Origin: Lysobacterales bacterium
Lineage (GTDB): Bacteria > Pseudomonadota > Gammaproteobacteria > Xanthomonadales > Xanthomonadaceae
DNA: 64,000 bases
NCBI GenBank assembly: GCA_017302135.1
Contig: JAFLDZ010000005.1
Span: forward strand, 148,159 to 212,158
Reading direction: 5' to 3'
Below the pieces are notes generated by a model. The model did no database searches, was not told where the DNA came from, and saw nothing but the letters and a program-made list of their open reading frames with translations. Shown here one piece after another: positions 1-10,916 of this stretch. The position numbers and the translations under genes are program-made. Each line of letters begins with the position of its first letter. Position 1 is the stretch's first letter.

Positions 1-2
1 TG

Positions 3-539
3 GGATACACCGCGCCGGTCGCCGATCAGGACCGGCTGCTGACGACAATCTCGGAAGTTGCAGGCGATCGCCGTGGGCCGCAGGAGGTGCGGCGCATCGT
101 CAGGTCCGGGCATTTCGATGTGCGCCGCGTCGAATTCGCGCTGACCGATTCGCCGCTGGTGCTGCGCGATGCGCCGTACCCGACGCCACAGACCCGCGCA
201 GCCGAAGCGGAACCCGGGACCGCGTCGCGTATGGCGGTGCTGGCACTCGCCGAACCCGAGGCGCCGAAGATGCCGCCGGCCGGATTCGCCGAGCTTCGCG
301 AGATCCGCCGCCGCGTCGGCCCGCTGTTTCCATCCGGGACGCGCATCATCGATGCGCGCTATGGCGGCGGCAACGTCATTGTCGTGGGTGAAGCGGATTC
401 CAACCGCAGCGTTTCGGACGGTTTGCGCGCGATTGCCGGTCAGGGCTCTACGCCCGAACTGGTGCGGATCGAAACCACGCCGGCCGGCAGGATGCGTTTC
501 GAGATACTGCTGCGGCGCTCGGCATTGGTTTCGGAGTGA
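3..539 (+). CDS. Unrecognised protein, C-terminal part (truncated by window start)
   Basis: The reading frame is open from the first bases of the window to a TGA at 537-539, so only about the last 178 residues are visible. A GTG at 87 could serve as a start, but the frame continues upstream with normal coding character, so I treat it as the C-terminal part of a longer protein. No catalytic motif is seen. The last ~90 residues look like an alpha/beta (ferredoxin-like) module ending in an amphipathic strand, weakly reminiscent of the C-terminal domains of GspL/PilN-type assembly proteins; that resemblance is a guess. It converges on the GNAT gene with a 7-base gap. Confidence 0.5.
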   Translation, partial: GYTAPVADQDRLLTTISEVAGDRRGPQEVRRIVRSGHFDVRRVEFALTDSPLVLRDAPYPTPQTRAAEAEPGTASRMAVLALAEPEAPKMPPAGFAELREIRRRVGPLFPSGTRIIDARYGGGNVIVVGEADSNRSVSDGLRAIAGQGSTPELVRIETTPAGRMRFEILLRRSALVSE

Positions 540-546
540 AGGTCGC

Positions 547-1470
547 TCAGATATCCAGCGCGCGGAACTCGGTGACGACCCGCGCGCGTTCCCACACCGG
601 CATGAAACCGTCGGCGAGCTGGCGGGCGCGTCCGCCGAAGTCGAGTGCGGCTTCGCCGTCGAAGCGGTTGCCGAGGGTGCGGAAGTAGTAGCCGCCGCTG
701 TCGTTGGCGATGAAGGCCGAGGCGTAACCGTGATCGGCCGGATCGGTGATTTCGCGGAAGGCGAACACGCTCGACAGCCGCTGGCCCAGGCCGATCAGCG
801 GCGCATGCGCGCGCTGCGGCGTCCCGGCGTCCTGCAACAGAATGCGGATGTCGACCCGCTGCCGGCGGGTGGCGAGCCTGCGCAGCGCTTCGAGCACGTC
901 GGGCGCGTCGAACAGGCCCGGGTCGAGATGGCGGCTGTAGAGGCACAGTTCGCGGCGGGTGGCGGCGACGACTGCGGTGGTGATCGCGACCGCTGCGTCG
1001 CGGGTGTCGATGGCGGTCGGGCCGCCGATCTGCCGACGCATGCTCTGGTGTTCGATGCCGGCTTCCATGAAGTGATCGCCGTAGGGCACGAAACCGTGTT
1101 TGACGTAGAAGCCGACTGCGGATGCCTGCGAGTGCAGGCGCAGCTCGGGCCAGCGCCGCTGCGCGGCTTCCTCGATCAGCGCCAGCAGCAGCGCGTCGCC
1201 GACGCCGCGACCGCGCCATTCGGGCAAGACCGCCATCCGTCCGATCTTGTGTTCCGGGGTCAAACGCCCGGTGCCAATCGGCTTTCCGGCGGCATCGCGG
1301 GCGATCACATGCACGCACAGGGGATCCAGTTCGTCCCACTCCATTTCGATCGGCACCTGCTGCTCCTGCACGAACACGGGTTCGCGTACCGCGCGCAGGT
1401 CGTCGACGCCGCTCGCGTAAGCGATGGCCTCGACCCGGAATGTGCCGTCGAATGGAGCGCGGTCAGGCAT
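547..1470 (-). CDS. GNAT acetyltransferase with C-terminal PLD-like extension
   Basis: 307 residues. Residues ~1-160 form a GNAT acyltransferase domain; the acetyl-CoA loop is visible as WRGRGVG, preceded by the RMAVLP strand and followed by the C-terminal KHGFVPYGD strand-turn. Residues ~170-307 are an additional domain (ATRRELCLYSRHLD...DIRILLQD) resembling a phospholipase-D-like fold, but it has no HKD motif, so it is probably catalytically dead. The ATG at 1470 overlaps the stop of the upstream roxA-like gene by 8 bases, which fixes the start. It is last in purB-roxA-GNAT. Substrate unknown; the neighbour modifies a ribosomal protein, so a ribosomal or translation-factor target is possible but unproved. 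Confidence 0.8.
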   Translation of the reverse strand: MPDRAPFDGTFRVEAIAYASGVDDLRAVREPVFVQEQQVPIEMEWDELDPLCVHVIARDAAGKPIGTGRLTPEHKIGRMAVLPEWRGRGVGDALLLALIEEAAQRRWPELRLHSQASAVGFYVKHGFVPYGDHFMEAGIEHQSMRRQIGGPTAIDTRDAAVAITTAVVAATRRELCLYSRHLDPGLFDAPDVLEALRRLATRRQRVDIRILLQDAGTPQRAHAPLIGLGQRLSSVFAFREITDPADHGYASAFIANDSGGYYFRTLGNRFDGEAALDFGGRARQLADGFMPVWERARVVTEFRALDI

Positions 1471-2704
1471 CGTCGTCCTCGCCGGTGTCGAAGCCGTCGT
1501 TGTGCAGCTGATATTGCCCCTCCGCGAGCAGATCAAGAACCAGCGACTGGCCCTGCGCCGACAGCGCCGCATAGGTGTCGCCATCCAGCGTTTCGGCGGC
1601 GGCGAGGGTGCGCGCATCGGCGAGCGGCAGCGCATGGATCTGTCCGGCTACATAGAGTTTGCCGATCGTTTTCCGTTCGGTGCTGCGGCGCCAGGCAGCC
1701 CGCGTCCACGGATGGCGCTGCAGCACGGCGCCCTGCTGCAGATCGAATTCGATTTCGATCCGCGAGCGCGGCGGATCGGGATCCAGCGCCACGCCGGCGC
1801 TGCGGTAGAGGCTGATGAAACGCCCGAACCAGTCGCCGAGGCGTTCCGGGTCGTTCATGCGCAGCTTGTTCAACGCTTCGATGGCGCGCGCCATTGCGGC
1901 GGCGTCGATCTCATGGCTGTCCTTCGCTGGCGCGATGTCCGGGTCGGTGTAGCGCACGGCTTCGTCGGCATCGCAGATCAGACTGTCGACGAAATCCCCG
2001 AGCAGTTCCGCACTGGACGGCGCGCGCAGCCCGACCGAGATGGTCAGGCAGGCGTCCTCGGCGATGCCGTGATGCGGCACGCCCGGCGGCAGGTACAGCA
2101 TGTCGCCGGGCTTCAGCACCCAGTCGTGGTTCGGCTTGAAACGCTTCAGCAGACGCAGCGGCACGTCTTCGAGATAGGTCTCGTCGGGGTTCGGCGCGGT
2201 GTCGATCAGCCAGCGGCGATGGCCCAGGCCCTGCAGCAGGAACACATCGTACTGATCGATATGCGCGCCGACCGAACCGCCCGGCGCGGCGAACGAGATC
2301 ATGATGTCGTCCATCCGCCAGCGCGGCAGGAAATCGAAATCGTCGAGCAGCGCGCGCACATCCGGATCCCACTTGTCGACGTCCTGCACGAGCAGGGTCC
2401 AGTCGTGGTGCGGCATTCCCGGGAATTCCTCTTCCGCGAACGGGCCGGTGCGGATGCTCCAGGCGTCGCTGCCGCGGTCGTGACTGGCGATGCGCGACAG
2501 CGCCGATTCCTCGCAGGCCAGACCGGCGAGATCTTCCGGGGTGACCGGCGAGACGAAGTCCGGGAAAGCATTGCGGATCAGCAGCGGCCGTTTCTGCCAG
2601 TAATCACGCAGGAAATCTTCCGGCGCCATGCCCAATGGCCCGTTGCCGGTGGCGTCGATTTCGTAGGGCAGCGCGGGTGTGCGCTTGCGGGCGTGCTTGG
2701 CCAT
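1463..2704 (-). CDS. roxA: JmjC/cupin ribosomal oxygenase (50S L16 arginine hydroxylase, YcfD/RoxA family)
   Basis: 413 residues, a little longer than E. coli YcfD (373). This family uses 2-oxoglutarate and Fe(II) to hydroxylate an arginine of ribosomal protein L16 in the cytoplasm. The facial triad is visible: H148-x-D150 in GAHIDQYD and the distal His in PPGVPHHG (H211). The typical N-terminal segment DYWQKRPLLIRNAF and a C-terminal winged-helix-like part are present. The start is 1 base downstream of the purB stop and the end overlaps the GNAT start, so all three are probably co-transcribed. Family assignment is strong; the L16 target is taken from the family. Confidence 0.9.
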   Translation of the reverse strand: MAKHARKRTPALPYEIDATGNGPLGMAPEDFLRDYWQKRPLLIRNAFPDFVSPVTPEDLAGLACEESALSRIASHDRGSDAWSIRTGPFAEEEFPGMPHHDWTLLVQDVDKWDPDVRALLDDFDFLPRWRMDDIMISFAAPGGSVGAHIDQYDVFLLQGLGHRRWLIDTAPNPDETYLEDVPLRLLKRFKPNHDWVLKPGDMLYLPPGVPHHGIAEDACLTISVGLRAPSSAELLGDFVDSLICDADEAVRYTDPDIAPAKDSHEIDAAAMARAIEALNKLRMNDPERLGDWFGRFISLYRSAGVALDPDPPRSRIEIEFDLQQGAVLQRHPWTRAAWRRSTERKTIGKLYVAGQIHALPLADARTLAAAETLDGDTYAALSAQGQSLVLDLLAEGQYQLHNDGFDTGEDDDA

Positions 2705-2705
2705 C

Positions 2706-4103
<1,398 letters not shown>

Positions 4104-4205
4104 CTAAACGCTCGCAGGGGTATGCTCGGCCGATCTCCACCACGACAGGCGCGGCCCATGGCCCGACGCGGCCCCAGCCGGCATACCGGCACGATCCCCG
4201 AGCCC

Positions 4206-5594
<1,389 letters not shown>

Positions 5595-5608
5595 GACCGC
5601 CGCCCGCT

Positions 5609-5636
5609 GCTTGCTGGCTATTGCTTGCCGGTTATT
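5609..5636. repeat. 14-bp imperfect tandem duplication at gene end
   Basis: Two 14-base units, GCTTGCTGGCTATT and GCTTGCCGGTTATT (two mismatches), run over the stop codon of the minus-strand lipoprotein gene. The TAA stop of that gene (5632-5634) lies in one unit, and a TAG equivalent lies in the other, 14 bases downstream. Confidence 0.6.
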
Positions 5637-6333
5637 GCGTGGCGCTTGCCGCTTCGGCTTCTTCCGCAGCGTTCATGCTGTCGCCGTCGCCCTTGATCGC
5701 CTTGCCGATCTGACTGCCGACCTCCTTGCCCGCGTCGTAATGGCTGTCGTTGTCGGTCATGCAATCCTTGACGTCGCCGTCATCCATGGTCGCGTACGGC
5801 TTGAACACGGGCAGTGCAGCGGCGAGCTTGTCTTGGGTGACCTTCATCGCCGGCAGCAGGTCGCACAATTTCTGCGCGGATTGCTTGATGCCTTCGGCTT
5901 CCGCTTCGATCTTCTTGTCGATCTGATCGGTCTCGCCGGTGAAGACGCCCTTGATCGCTTCGCCCATGGCCTTGCCGGCCAGATCCGCGCCTTCGATGCC
6001 GACACCGATCCCCGCATTCGCGACCTTGGCCAGATGTCCACGGTATTCCAGCATCAAGGCCTTCTGTTCGGCGTTGAGCACGACCGCTTTTCCATCGATC
6101 AGAAAATCTCCGGTGGGCGTGATTTCAGCGTTGGGCTGACCGGTCGCGGTAAGGTCGATATTCTCTTTCGCCAATTCTTCTATTGCGCCATCGGTCGCTT
6201 CCTTCACGGCCTTGCCGATGAAGGTCGTGGGTTCATTGGCGGGATCGGCCGCGGGTGAGGTATTGCTGTTGCCGCAGCCGAACAGAGGCAGGCAGCTGAG
6301 GAGTGCGAAAGCGGTCATGCGCATGCTGTTCAT
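5632..6333 (-). CDS. Secreted lipoprotein, DUF2884/YggN-like
   Basis: 233 residues from ATG 6333, chosen because GGAG lies just upstream and a signal peptide follows directly. Residues ~1-20 form a lipoprotein signal ending LFGC, so the product is probably anchored to a membrane by Cys20. The mature part contains GDFLIDGKAVVLNAEQKALM, a small helical pattern with repeated Gly/Ala stretches, and two Cys near the end (KLCDLL, VKDCMT) that may form a disulfide. This matches the periplasmic DUF2884 family, whose function is unknown. It lies downstream of the GSGD-repeat protein on the same strand, with a 107-base gap. Confidence 0.7.
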   Translation of the reverse strand: MNSMRMTAFALLSCLPLFGCGNSNTSPAADPANEPTTFIGKAVKEATDGAIEELAKENIDLTATGQPNAEITPTGDFLIDGKAVVLNAEQKALMLEYRGHLAKVANAGIGVGIEGADLAGKAMGEAIKGVFTGETDQIDKKIEAEAEGIKQSAQKLCDLLPAMKVTQDKLAAALPVFKPYATMDDGDVKDCMTDNDSHYDAGKEVGSQIGKAIKGDGDSMNAAEEAEAASATQ

Positions 6334-6440
6334 CGGAAGCTCCACATCAGGTTTCGATAGAAATTGGAAGTTCGGTCCAGATCTGCGTCCATGCCGCCCG
6401 ATACGCCGGGTCCAAGCTTTCCGTACGCACGGATCTCGCA

Positions 6441-7280
6441 TCAATCATGTTTCGGGACATGCACTCGCCCATTGATGTTGCGGTGACCGACCGAGCCGCT
6501 GCCGACGCTGTCGACGACGAGATCGCCACTGACGTCATTCGCCTGAAAATCGCCGGAGCCGAGATTGCGTACCATCACATCGCCAACGATGTTCGAGACG
6601 GTGGCATCTCCCGATCCGACCGAGTCGATCTGGATACGACCCTTCGCGTTCGCGATGCTGAGATCGCCGGAATTGACCTCGCCGACCCAGGAGGCGCCAT
6701 GCACATCGCGAGCGCTGAAGTCGCCGGAACCGATCGTCACGACATGCAGGCCGCCGACATCGCTGGCTTGAATGTCTCCCGAATCGAGGTCCGCGTAGAA
6801 GATGCCACGGACATGGCGTGCTTCGAGGTCGCCCGATCCGACATCAGCGCTCAAGGACGCCACGCCATCGACGACGACGTTCCCGGAACCGAGCTTGACC
6901 TGTATCGCGAGGCTGTCCGGAAGCGTTGCGGCCAGGGTGAGGTAAGCGTAGTTTTTCCCGGACCAGCCGCCTTTGTTCATCAAGCCTTTGTGCTCGGCGC
7001 GCACGATCAGCTTGTCGCCTTTGCGCTGCTGGGTGACCACGAGACCGGCGAGCCGTTTGGCGTCGGATGCGCAGGCTTTCCCGCGGATCGACCCTGAACC
7101 CGCTTTACCGCCAGTGACGGACAATTCATGCGGGCCGATATCGAATATCACCGTCTTGATGCCGCTCAGGTTCAAGACGGAATCGCGCGGTGCGGAATGT
7201 TCGCAACGCTCACCGGCCTGCGAAGTGAAGGGCAGTGCGGTCAGCATGCAGATGGACAGAAGGTTCGAAGCGATGCGCAT
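6441..7280 (-). CDS. Secreted beta-solenoid protein with GSGD repeats (DUF4097/GIN-like)
   Basis: 279 residues. An N-terminal signal peptide ends near TSQAG, so the product is exported. After a ~100-residue N-terminal part with three Cys, six or seven repeats of about 20 residues follow, each with a (V/L)GSGD or NSGD turn and a beta strand (VGSGDLEAR, LDSGDIQAS, IGSGDFSAR, VNSGDLSIA, VGSGDATVS, LGSGDFQAN). This is the architecture of the GIN/DUF2807-DUF4097 adhesin-like beta-helix proteins, which are often linked to envelope stress. ATG 7280 has only a weak purine-rich site upstream. Function unknown. Confidence 0.7.
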   Translation of the reverse strand: MRIASNLLSICMLTALPFTSQAGERCEHSAPRDSVLNLSGIKTVIFDIGPHELSVTGGKAGSGSIRGKACASDAKRLAGLVVTQQRKGDKLIVRAEHKGLMNKGGWSGKNYAYLTLAATLPDSLAIQVKLGSGNVVVDGVASLSADVGSGDLEARHVRGIFYADLDSGDIQASDVGGLHVVTIGSGDFSARDVHGASWVGEVNSGDLSIANAKGRIQIDSVGSGDATVSNIVGDVMVRNLGSGDFQANDVSGDLVVDSVGSGSVGHRNINGRVHVPKHD

Positions 7281-7519
7281 GGATTTTTCTCTCTGTAATG
7301 TTGAAGTGGAGTGGATCGATGCGATCTTGGTTCTGCATCTTTGCCATCCGTGGTGAAGGTGAGTGGTTTGCGTGTAGGAGACTGTCTGTAGCTTCTGGCA
7401 GGCGGTGAGGAAATCCTGTGCATCCTGCAGGGTTCGTATTGCATCTTTACTGGTCTTTTGGACTTTGGCGGGACTTTGGAGCGCCGGGCCAAGCCATCCG
7501 GCCTAGTCTTGGGGCGAAT

Positions 7520-7544
7520 GCGAACTGGCGTCTCGCCAGTTCGC
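7520..7544. terminator. Perfect hairpin downstream of the ABC permease gene
   Basis: An 11-bp perfect stem (GCGAACTGGCG / CGCCAGTTCGC) with a TCT loop lies 12 bases past the permease stop on the minus strand. No U tract follows. It is the only clear structure in the 276-base gap 7281-7556; nothing else there looks functional. Confidence 0.5.
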
Positions 7545-7556
7545 AGGTCTTCGCCC

Positions 7557-8588
7557 TCAGCCCTCATCTCTCCAGCGACGGAGGCGGATCGCGAGGGCGA
7601 TCATCGCCACACCGATCGCTACGCCCAACCACATGTCGATCGTGCCGAATGCGGCCCAGCTGGAGGTGAGGTCGAGTTGCGGCGAGACGCCTTCGGTCCC
7701 CTGCAGCACGCGCTCGGCGTCGACCGCACTGGCGTACCACAGACCGGGAATCAGGCTGCCGAGGCCGCGCAGGGCAACGATGTACCAGATGTCGCCGTGC
7801 GGGAACTCCGCACCGGTGATGGCGCCGAAAATCAGACCGGTCATGCTGAACATCGCACAGCCCAGCAGCGGGACCAGCACGGCCCACAGGAACGGGAAGC
7901 GGCGCGACCAGGCCGAGCACAGCATCAACCAGCCGATCGTCGGTACGGACCACATGATGTAGACGGGAAGGATGCTGAAGAACTGTCCCACGATGCGGAA
8001 AGCATGCGACTCGGTGAAGAACGAACCGATGCCCGGGATACCGTTCACCGCCATTCCCGCAGCGGCGATCAGCCACATCCCCACGCCGATCAATACGCCC
8101 AGGATCAGGGCCATCACCGGCGCCAGTACCAGCGCCCAGACGACTTTCGAGAGCACGACTTCGACGTCCGAGATCGGCAGCGATTTCCAGAACAGTACGC
8201 TGCGATCGCGGCGCTCGTCGTAGAGCGAGCCGAGCGCGTAGAAGAACACCACGAAGATCATCACCAGCATCGACAGGATCATGCCGTTGGCGAGGATGCC
8301 GTCGCCGAATGCGCCCAGTGCCTTGAATCCATCGACATCGTCGATTTTGAAGTGGTTGGTGAAATCGCCATTGCTTTTCGCTTTCTGGATGAAGATGGTG
8401 GCGATGATCATGCCGATCGTCGCGAACACCGAAGCGATGATGCCGGTGACGATCGGGGCCCAGAAAAAGCCGCCCTTGTTCTCCCAGAATTCGCGCCTGA
8501 TCAGCAGTTTGAATTTGCTGCCGAAACCGAACGCATGGGTAGCAGTCCGCGGCTGGAGAGCGGTGGGTTCTTGAATGGAGGCGTTCAT
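7557..8588 (-). CDS. ABC-2 type transporter permease
   Basis: 343 residues with about six hydrophobic membrane segments (for example FWAPIVTGIIASVFATIGM and the glycine/alanine-rich helices near residues 150-180), an N-terminal cytoplasmic start and a central soluble part. It begins LLIRREFWENKGGFFW, a phrase typical of ABC-2 permeases of YtrC/YtrD type. Its ATG overlaps the stop of the ATPase gene (ATGA), so it is last in the operon small protein-ytrA-ATPase-permease. The exported substrate cannot be read from the sequence; in related operons expression responds to cell-wall-active compounds. Confidence 0.85.
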   Translation of the reverse strand: MNASIQEPTALQPRTATHAFGFGSKFKLLIRREFWENKGGFFWAPIVTGIIASVFATIGMIIATIFIQKAKSNGDFTNHFKIDDVDGFKALGAFGDGILANGMILSMLVMIFVVFFYALGSLYDERRDRSVLFWKSLPISDVEVVLSKVVWALVLAPVMALILGVLIGVGMWLIAAAGMAVNGIPGIGSFFTESHAFRIVGQFFSILPVYIMWSVPTIGWLMLCSAWSRRFPFLWAVLVPLLGCAMFSMTGLIFGAITGAEFPHGDIWYIVALRGLGSLIPGLWYASAVDAERVLQGTEGVSPQLDLTSSWAAFGTIDMWLGVAIGVAMIALAIRLRRWRDEG

Positions 8589-9463
8589 GCGTAGGTCCCC
8601 TTCATGGTGGCGACGAACAGATCGGCGAGGCCGGGGATGCGGGTTTCACCGAGCGCGGCGAGCCGGCTTTGCGGTACGTTGTCGAACAGCATCACGGTCT
8701 TGCCGAAAGGCAGACTGCGCTCGTCGATCGGCTTCAGCCCGCGGGCTTCCTCGATCCGATCGGCGCCGAGCAATACTTCGACGAAGCGGTCGCCGAGGTT
8801 CTCCATCGTCGCATCGAGCACGATCTTGCCGTTCTGGATGAACATCACGTCGGTGAGGATGTGTTCGATCTCTTCGACCTGATGGGTGGTGATGATGATC
8901 GTTTTCTGTTCGTCGAAATAATCTTCGAGCAGACGCTGATAGAACTGTTTGCGATAGAGGATGTCGAGGCCGAGGGTAGGCTCGTCCAACACCAGCAACT
9001 TCGCGTCGATCGCCATGACCAGGGCCAGATGCAACTGCACGATCATGCCCTTGGACATTTCGCGAACCCGCATTTTCGGGTTGAGCTGGGTGTTGGCGAG
9101 GAAGCGTTCGCATTTGGCGCGATCGAAGCGCGGGTGGACGCCGGCGACGAACTCGATGGCCTCGCTGACCCGGATCCAGCGCGGCAGCACGGCGACATCG
9201 GCGATGAAGCAGACATCGTTCATCAGATCGTCGCGCTGGGTGCGCGGGTCGCGGCCGAGCACGTTCAGTTCGCCTTCGAACGGAATCAGCCCGAGGACCG
9301 CCTTCAGTGCGGTGGTCTTGCCGGCGCCGTTCGGACCGATCAGGCCGATGATCTTGCCGGCGCCGATCTCGAAGCTGGTGCCGTCGAGCGCGAGTTTGTT
9401 CCTGTAGGCCTTGCGCAGGCCGCGCGCCGTGATCACCGGAGCGTTGGAGACGATGGCGTTCAT
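8585..9463 (-). CDS. ABC transporter ATP-binding protein
   Basis: 292 residues. Walker A GPNGAGKT (near residue 42), a degenerate signature MSKGMIVQLHLA in place of LSGGQ, Walker B LLVLDEPT and switch His in TTHQVEE are all visible. The K-G-M signature variant is typical of the YtrB/EcsA-like ATPases that partner ABC-2 permeases. ATGA overlaps on both sides couple it to ytrA upstream and to the permease downstream. Confidence 0.9.
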   Translation of the reverse strand: MNAIVSNAPVITARGLRKAYRNKLALDGTSFEIGAGKIIGLIGPNGAGKTTALKAVLGLIPFEGELNVLGRDPRTQRDDLMNDVCFIADVAVLPRWIRVSEAIEFVAGVHPRFDRAKCERFLANTQLNPKMRVREMSKGMIVQLHLALVMAIDAKLLVLDEPTLGLDILYRKQFYQRLLEDYFDEQKTIIITTHQVEEIEHILTDVMFIQNGKIVLDATMENLGDRFVEVLLGADRIEEARGLKPIDERSLPFGKTVMLFDNVPQSRLAALGETRIPGLADLFVATMKGTYA

Positions 9464-9831
9464 GCGTCACCCCCATTGCGAGCCGGTTCAAGCAATTCCT
9501 GCGTGCTCAAGCCGAGACGCTGGATGCGTTCCAGCACCAATGGCCATTCTTCGCGCAGAAAACGGTCGCGCTCGCTGCCCAGCAGTTTCTTCGCGGCTTC
9601 TTCGGTGACGTACATGCCCAATCCTCTGCGTTTCTCGACAAGTGCCTCGTCCGCCAGTTCCTGGTAGGCGCGCGAGACGGTAATAGGGTTCAACTGGTAC
9701 TCGGCGGCCACCTGGCGTACCGAAGGCAGGGCATCGCCCGGCTTCAACAAGCCGTCCAGCATCATCGCGATGACCCGGTCTTTCAGTTGACGATAGATGG
9801 GAGCGCCGTCGCTCCACTGGATAGCGGTCAT
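9460..9831 (-). CDS. ytrA: GntR-family regulator, YtrA subfamily
   Basis: 123 residues: an N-terminal winged helix-turn-helix (PIYRQLKDRVIAMMLDG...PSVRQVAAEYQLNPITVSRAYQEL) and a short ~50-residue C-terminal helical part, which is the YtrA length rather than that of larger GntR subfamilies. It likely represses its own operon, because the promoter at 10138-10165 is overlapped by a GGTG-N16-CACC palindrome. ATG 9831 follows AGGAG and starts 2 bases after the stop of the upstream small gene; its stop overlaps the ATPase start. Confidence 0.9.
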   Translation of the reverse strand: MTAIQWSDGAPIYRQLKDRVIAMMLDGLLKPGDALPSVRQVAAEYQLNPITVSRAYQELADEALVEKRRGLGMYVTEEAAKKLLGSERDRFLREEWPLVLERIQRLGLSTQELLEPARNGGDA

Positions 9832-9833
9832 GG

Positions 9834-10100
9834 TCAGCTCCTGTTGCTGCGGCGCAGACCCTGCGCGAATGAGAAGAAGGGAAGCGCCATCGCGTCCCGT
9901 GCCTGTGTGCGGCGATGGCGGCGAGACGCCTTGTTCGCGCTGGCGGTCTCCGCCTGGATTCCGGTCGCTGCGGATGCTGCTTCGTGATTGGCCGAGAAGC
10001 GGCCCGGGGCGGGGGCCGGAACGGCCAGAATCAGGCCTGCGGTGAGCAGACTCAGCGCAACGCCCAAGGCGCGTACCGAATGGATCAGCTTGCGGTGCAT
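9834..10100 (-). CDS. Small exported or membrane protein leading the ytrA operon
   Basis: 88 residues from ATG 10100, supported by AGGAG 6 bases upstream and by the promoter immediately before it. Residues ~8-30 are a hydrophobic segment (signal peptide or single membrane anchor) ending APAPG. The rest is Ala/Ser-rich and then strongly basic (KASRRHRRTQAR). No known family is recognised. It is the first gene of the operon, 2 bases before ytrA. It could be a small accessory subunit of the transporter, but the weak sequence character leaves room for a non-functional leader. Confidence 0.55.
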   Translation of the reverse strand: MHRKLIHSVRALGVALSLLTAGLILAVPAPAPGRFSANHEAASAATGIQAETASANKASRRHRRTQARDAMALPFFSFAQGLRRSNRS

Positions 10101-10124
10101 GGCCAGCTCCTGTTCTTGTTGAGT

Positions 10125-10148
10125 GGTGTTGTATTCAACTATAACACC
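10125..10148. promoter_or_regulatory. YtrA operator, GGTG-N16-CACC
   Basis: The palindrome is GGTGTT at 10125-10130 and AACACC at 10143-10148, with an AT-rich core, and has exactly 16 bases between GGTG and CACC. I recall GGTG-N16-CACC as the motif reported for YtrA in Xanthomonas citri. It covers the -10 element of the minus-strand promoter, as expected for autorepression. Confidence 0.75.
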
Positions 10149-10165
10149 AAAACACGCCCGGTCAA
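10138..10165 (-). promoter_or_regulatory. Sigma-70 promoter of the ytrA-ABC operon
   Basis: On the minus strand, TTGACC (10165-10160) and TATAGT (10143-10138) are separated by 16 bases. The -10 matches the consensus at five of six positions. The transcript would start about 30 bases before the small gene's ATG. Confidence 0.7.
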
Positions 10166-10234
10166 CCCCTTGGGAAACCATTTCGACCCAACTGAAGTCA
10201 TACTCCCGCCTCATTTACCCGCCGGATCCTCCCG

Positions 10235-10813
10235 ATGCCCAGATTACTGGCCAAAATGCTCGTGATTGCAGCCCTTTTGGGGCTCTCAGCCTTGGCCATT
10301 GCGGCAGGCGGCAGTCTGCTGGACCACGCCTACCGTCCTCTGGCGGGGAAAACCCCGGTCAATCTCGACAAGGCCTATCGCGGCCAGGTGCTGCTGGTGG
10401 TGAATACCGCCAGCAAATGCGGGTTCACCCCGCAGTTCGAGGCGTTGGAAGGCCTGCATGCGCGTTATAAAACGCGTGGTTTCGCGGTTCTCGGCTTCCC
10501 GTCCGGCGATTTCATGGCCCAGGAATTCACCGATGAAAAGAAGATCCAGGAGTTCTGCACGCTGACCTATGGCGTGAAATTCCCGATGTTCCAGAAGGTC
10601 CACGTCAAGGGCGACGAGGCCACGCCGCTCTACAAAGCGCTGGCCAAAGCCACCGGAGAAGCTCCGAAATGGAATTTCCACAAATATCTGATCGGCCGCG
10701 ACGGCAAGGTCGCGGCCCATTTCGGCAGCCGGACCAAGCCGGATGCGCCCGAGGTGATCGCCGCGATCGAGGCGGCCCTGCGCCAGCCCGTACCGAAAAA
10801 TGCTGGCTTGTGA
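10235..10813 (+). CDS. Periplasmic glutathione-peroxidase-family thiol peroxidase
   Basis: 192 residues. A hydrophobic N-terminus (residues ~5-24, ending AIAAGG) suggests export, unlike cytoplasmic BtuE. The peroxidatic cysteine is C62 in [16 protein letters not shown]. The second conserved block reads [10 protein letters not shown] where the family usually has FPxNQFGxQE, so the catalytic-tetrad Gln is replaced by Asp92. The third block [13 protein letters not shown] keeps Trp and Asn. A second Cys ([15 protein letters not shown]) could resolve the sulfenate, as in thioredoxin-dependent members. It stands alone between the ytrA operon and the FKBP genes. Confidence 0.85.
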   Translation: MPRLLAKMLVIAALLGLSALAIAAGGSLLDHAYRPLAGKTPVNLDKAYRGQVLLVVNTASKCGFTPQFEALEGLHARYKTRGFAVLGFPSGDFMAQEFTDEKKIQEFCTLTYGVKFPMFQKVHVKGDEATPLYKALAKATGEAPKWNFHKYLIGRDGKVAAHFGSRTKPDAPEVIAAIEAALRQPVPKNAGL

Positions 10814-10916
10814 TCAAGATGATTGCCCGCGCCCGCATCGGCCGCGACAATACCGGCCCGGCGAAACGCGCCCTGTCGCCGATCGCCGCTTCGGCCCCCT
10901 TTCAATGGAGACATCG

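Noticed and set aside
7241-7567. Minus-strand ORF of 108 codons upstream of the GSGD-repeat gene
   Set aside because: It is basic and low complexity, overlaps the hairpin and the permease end, and has no start signal; the region is better read as intergenic.
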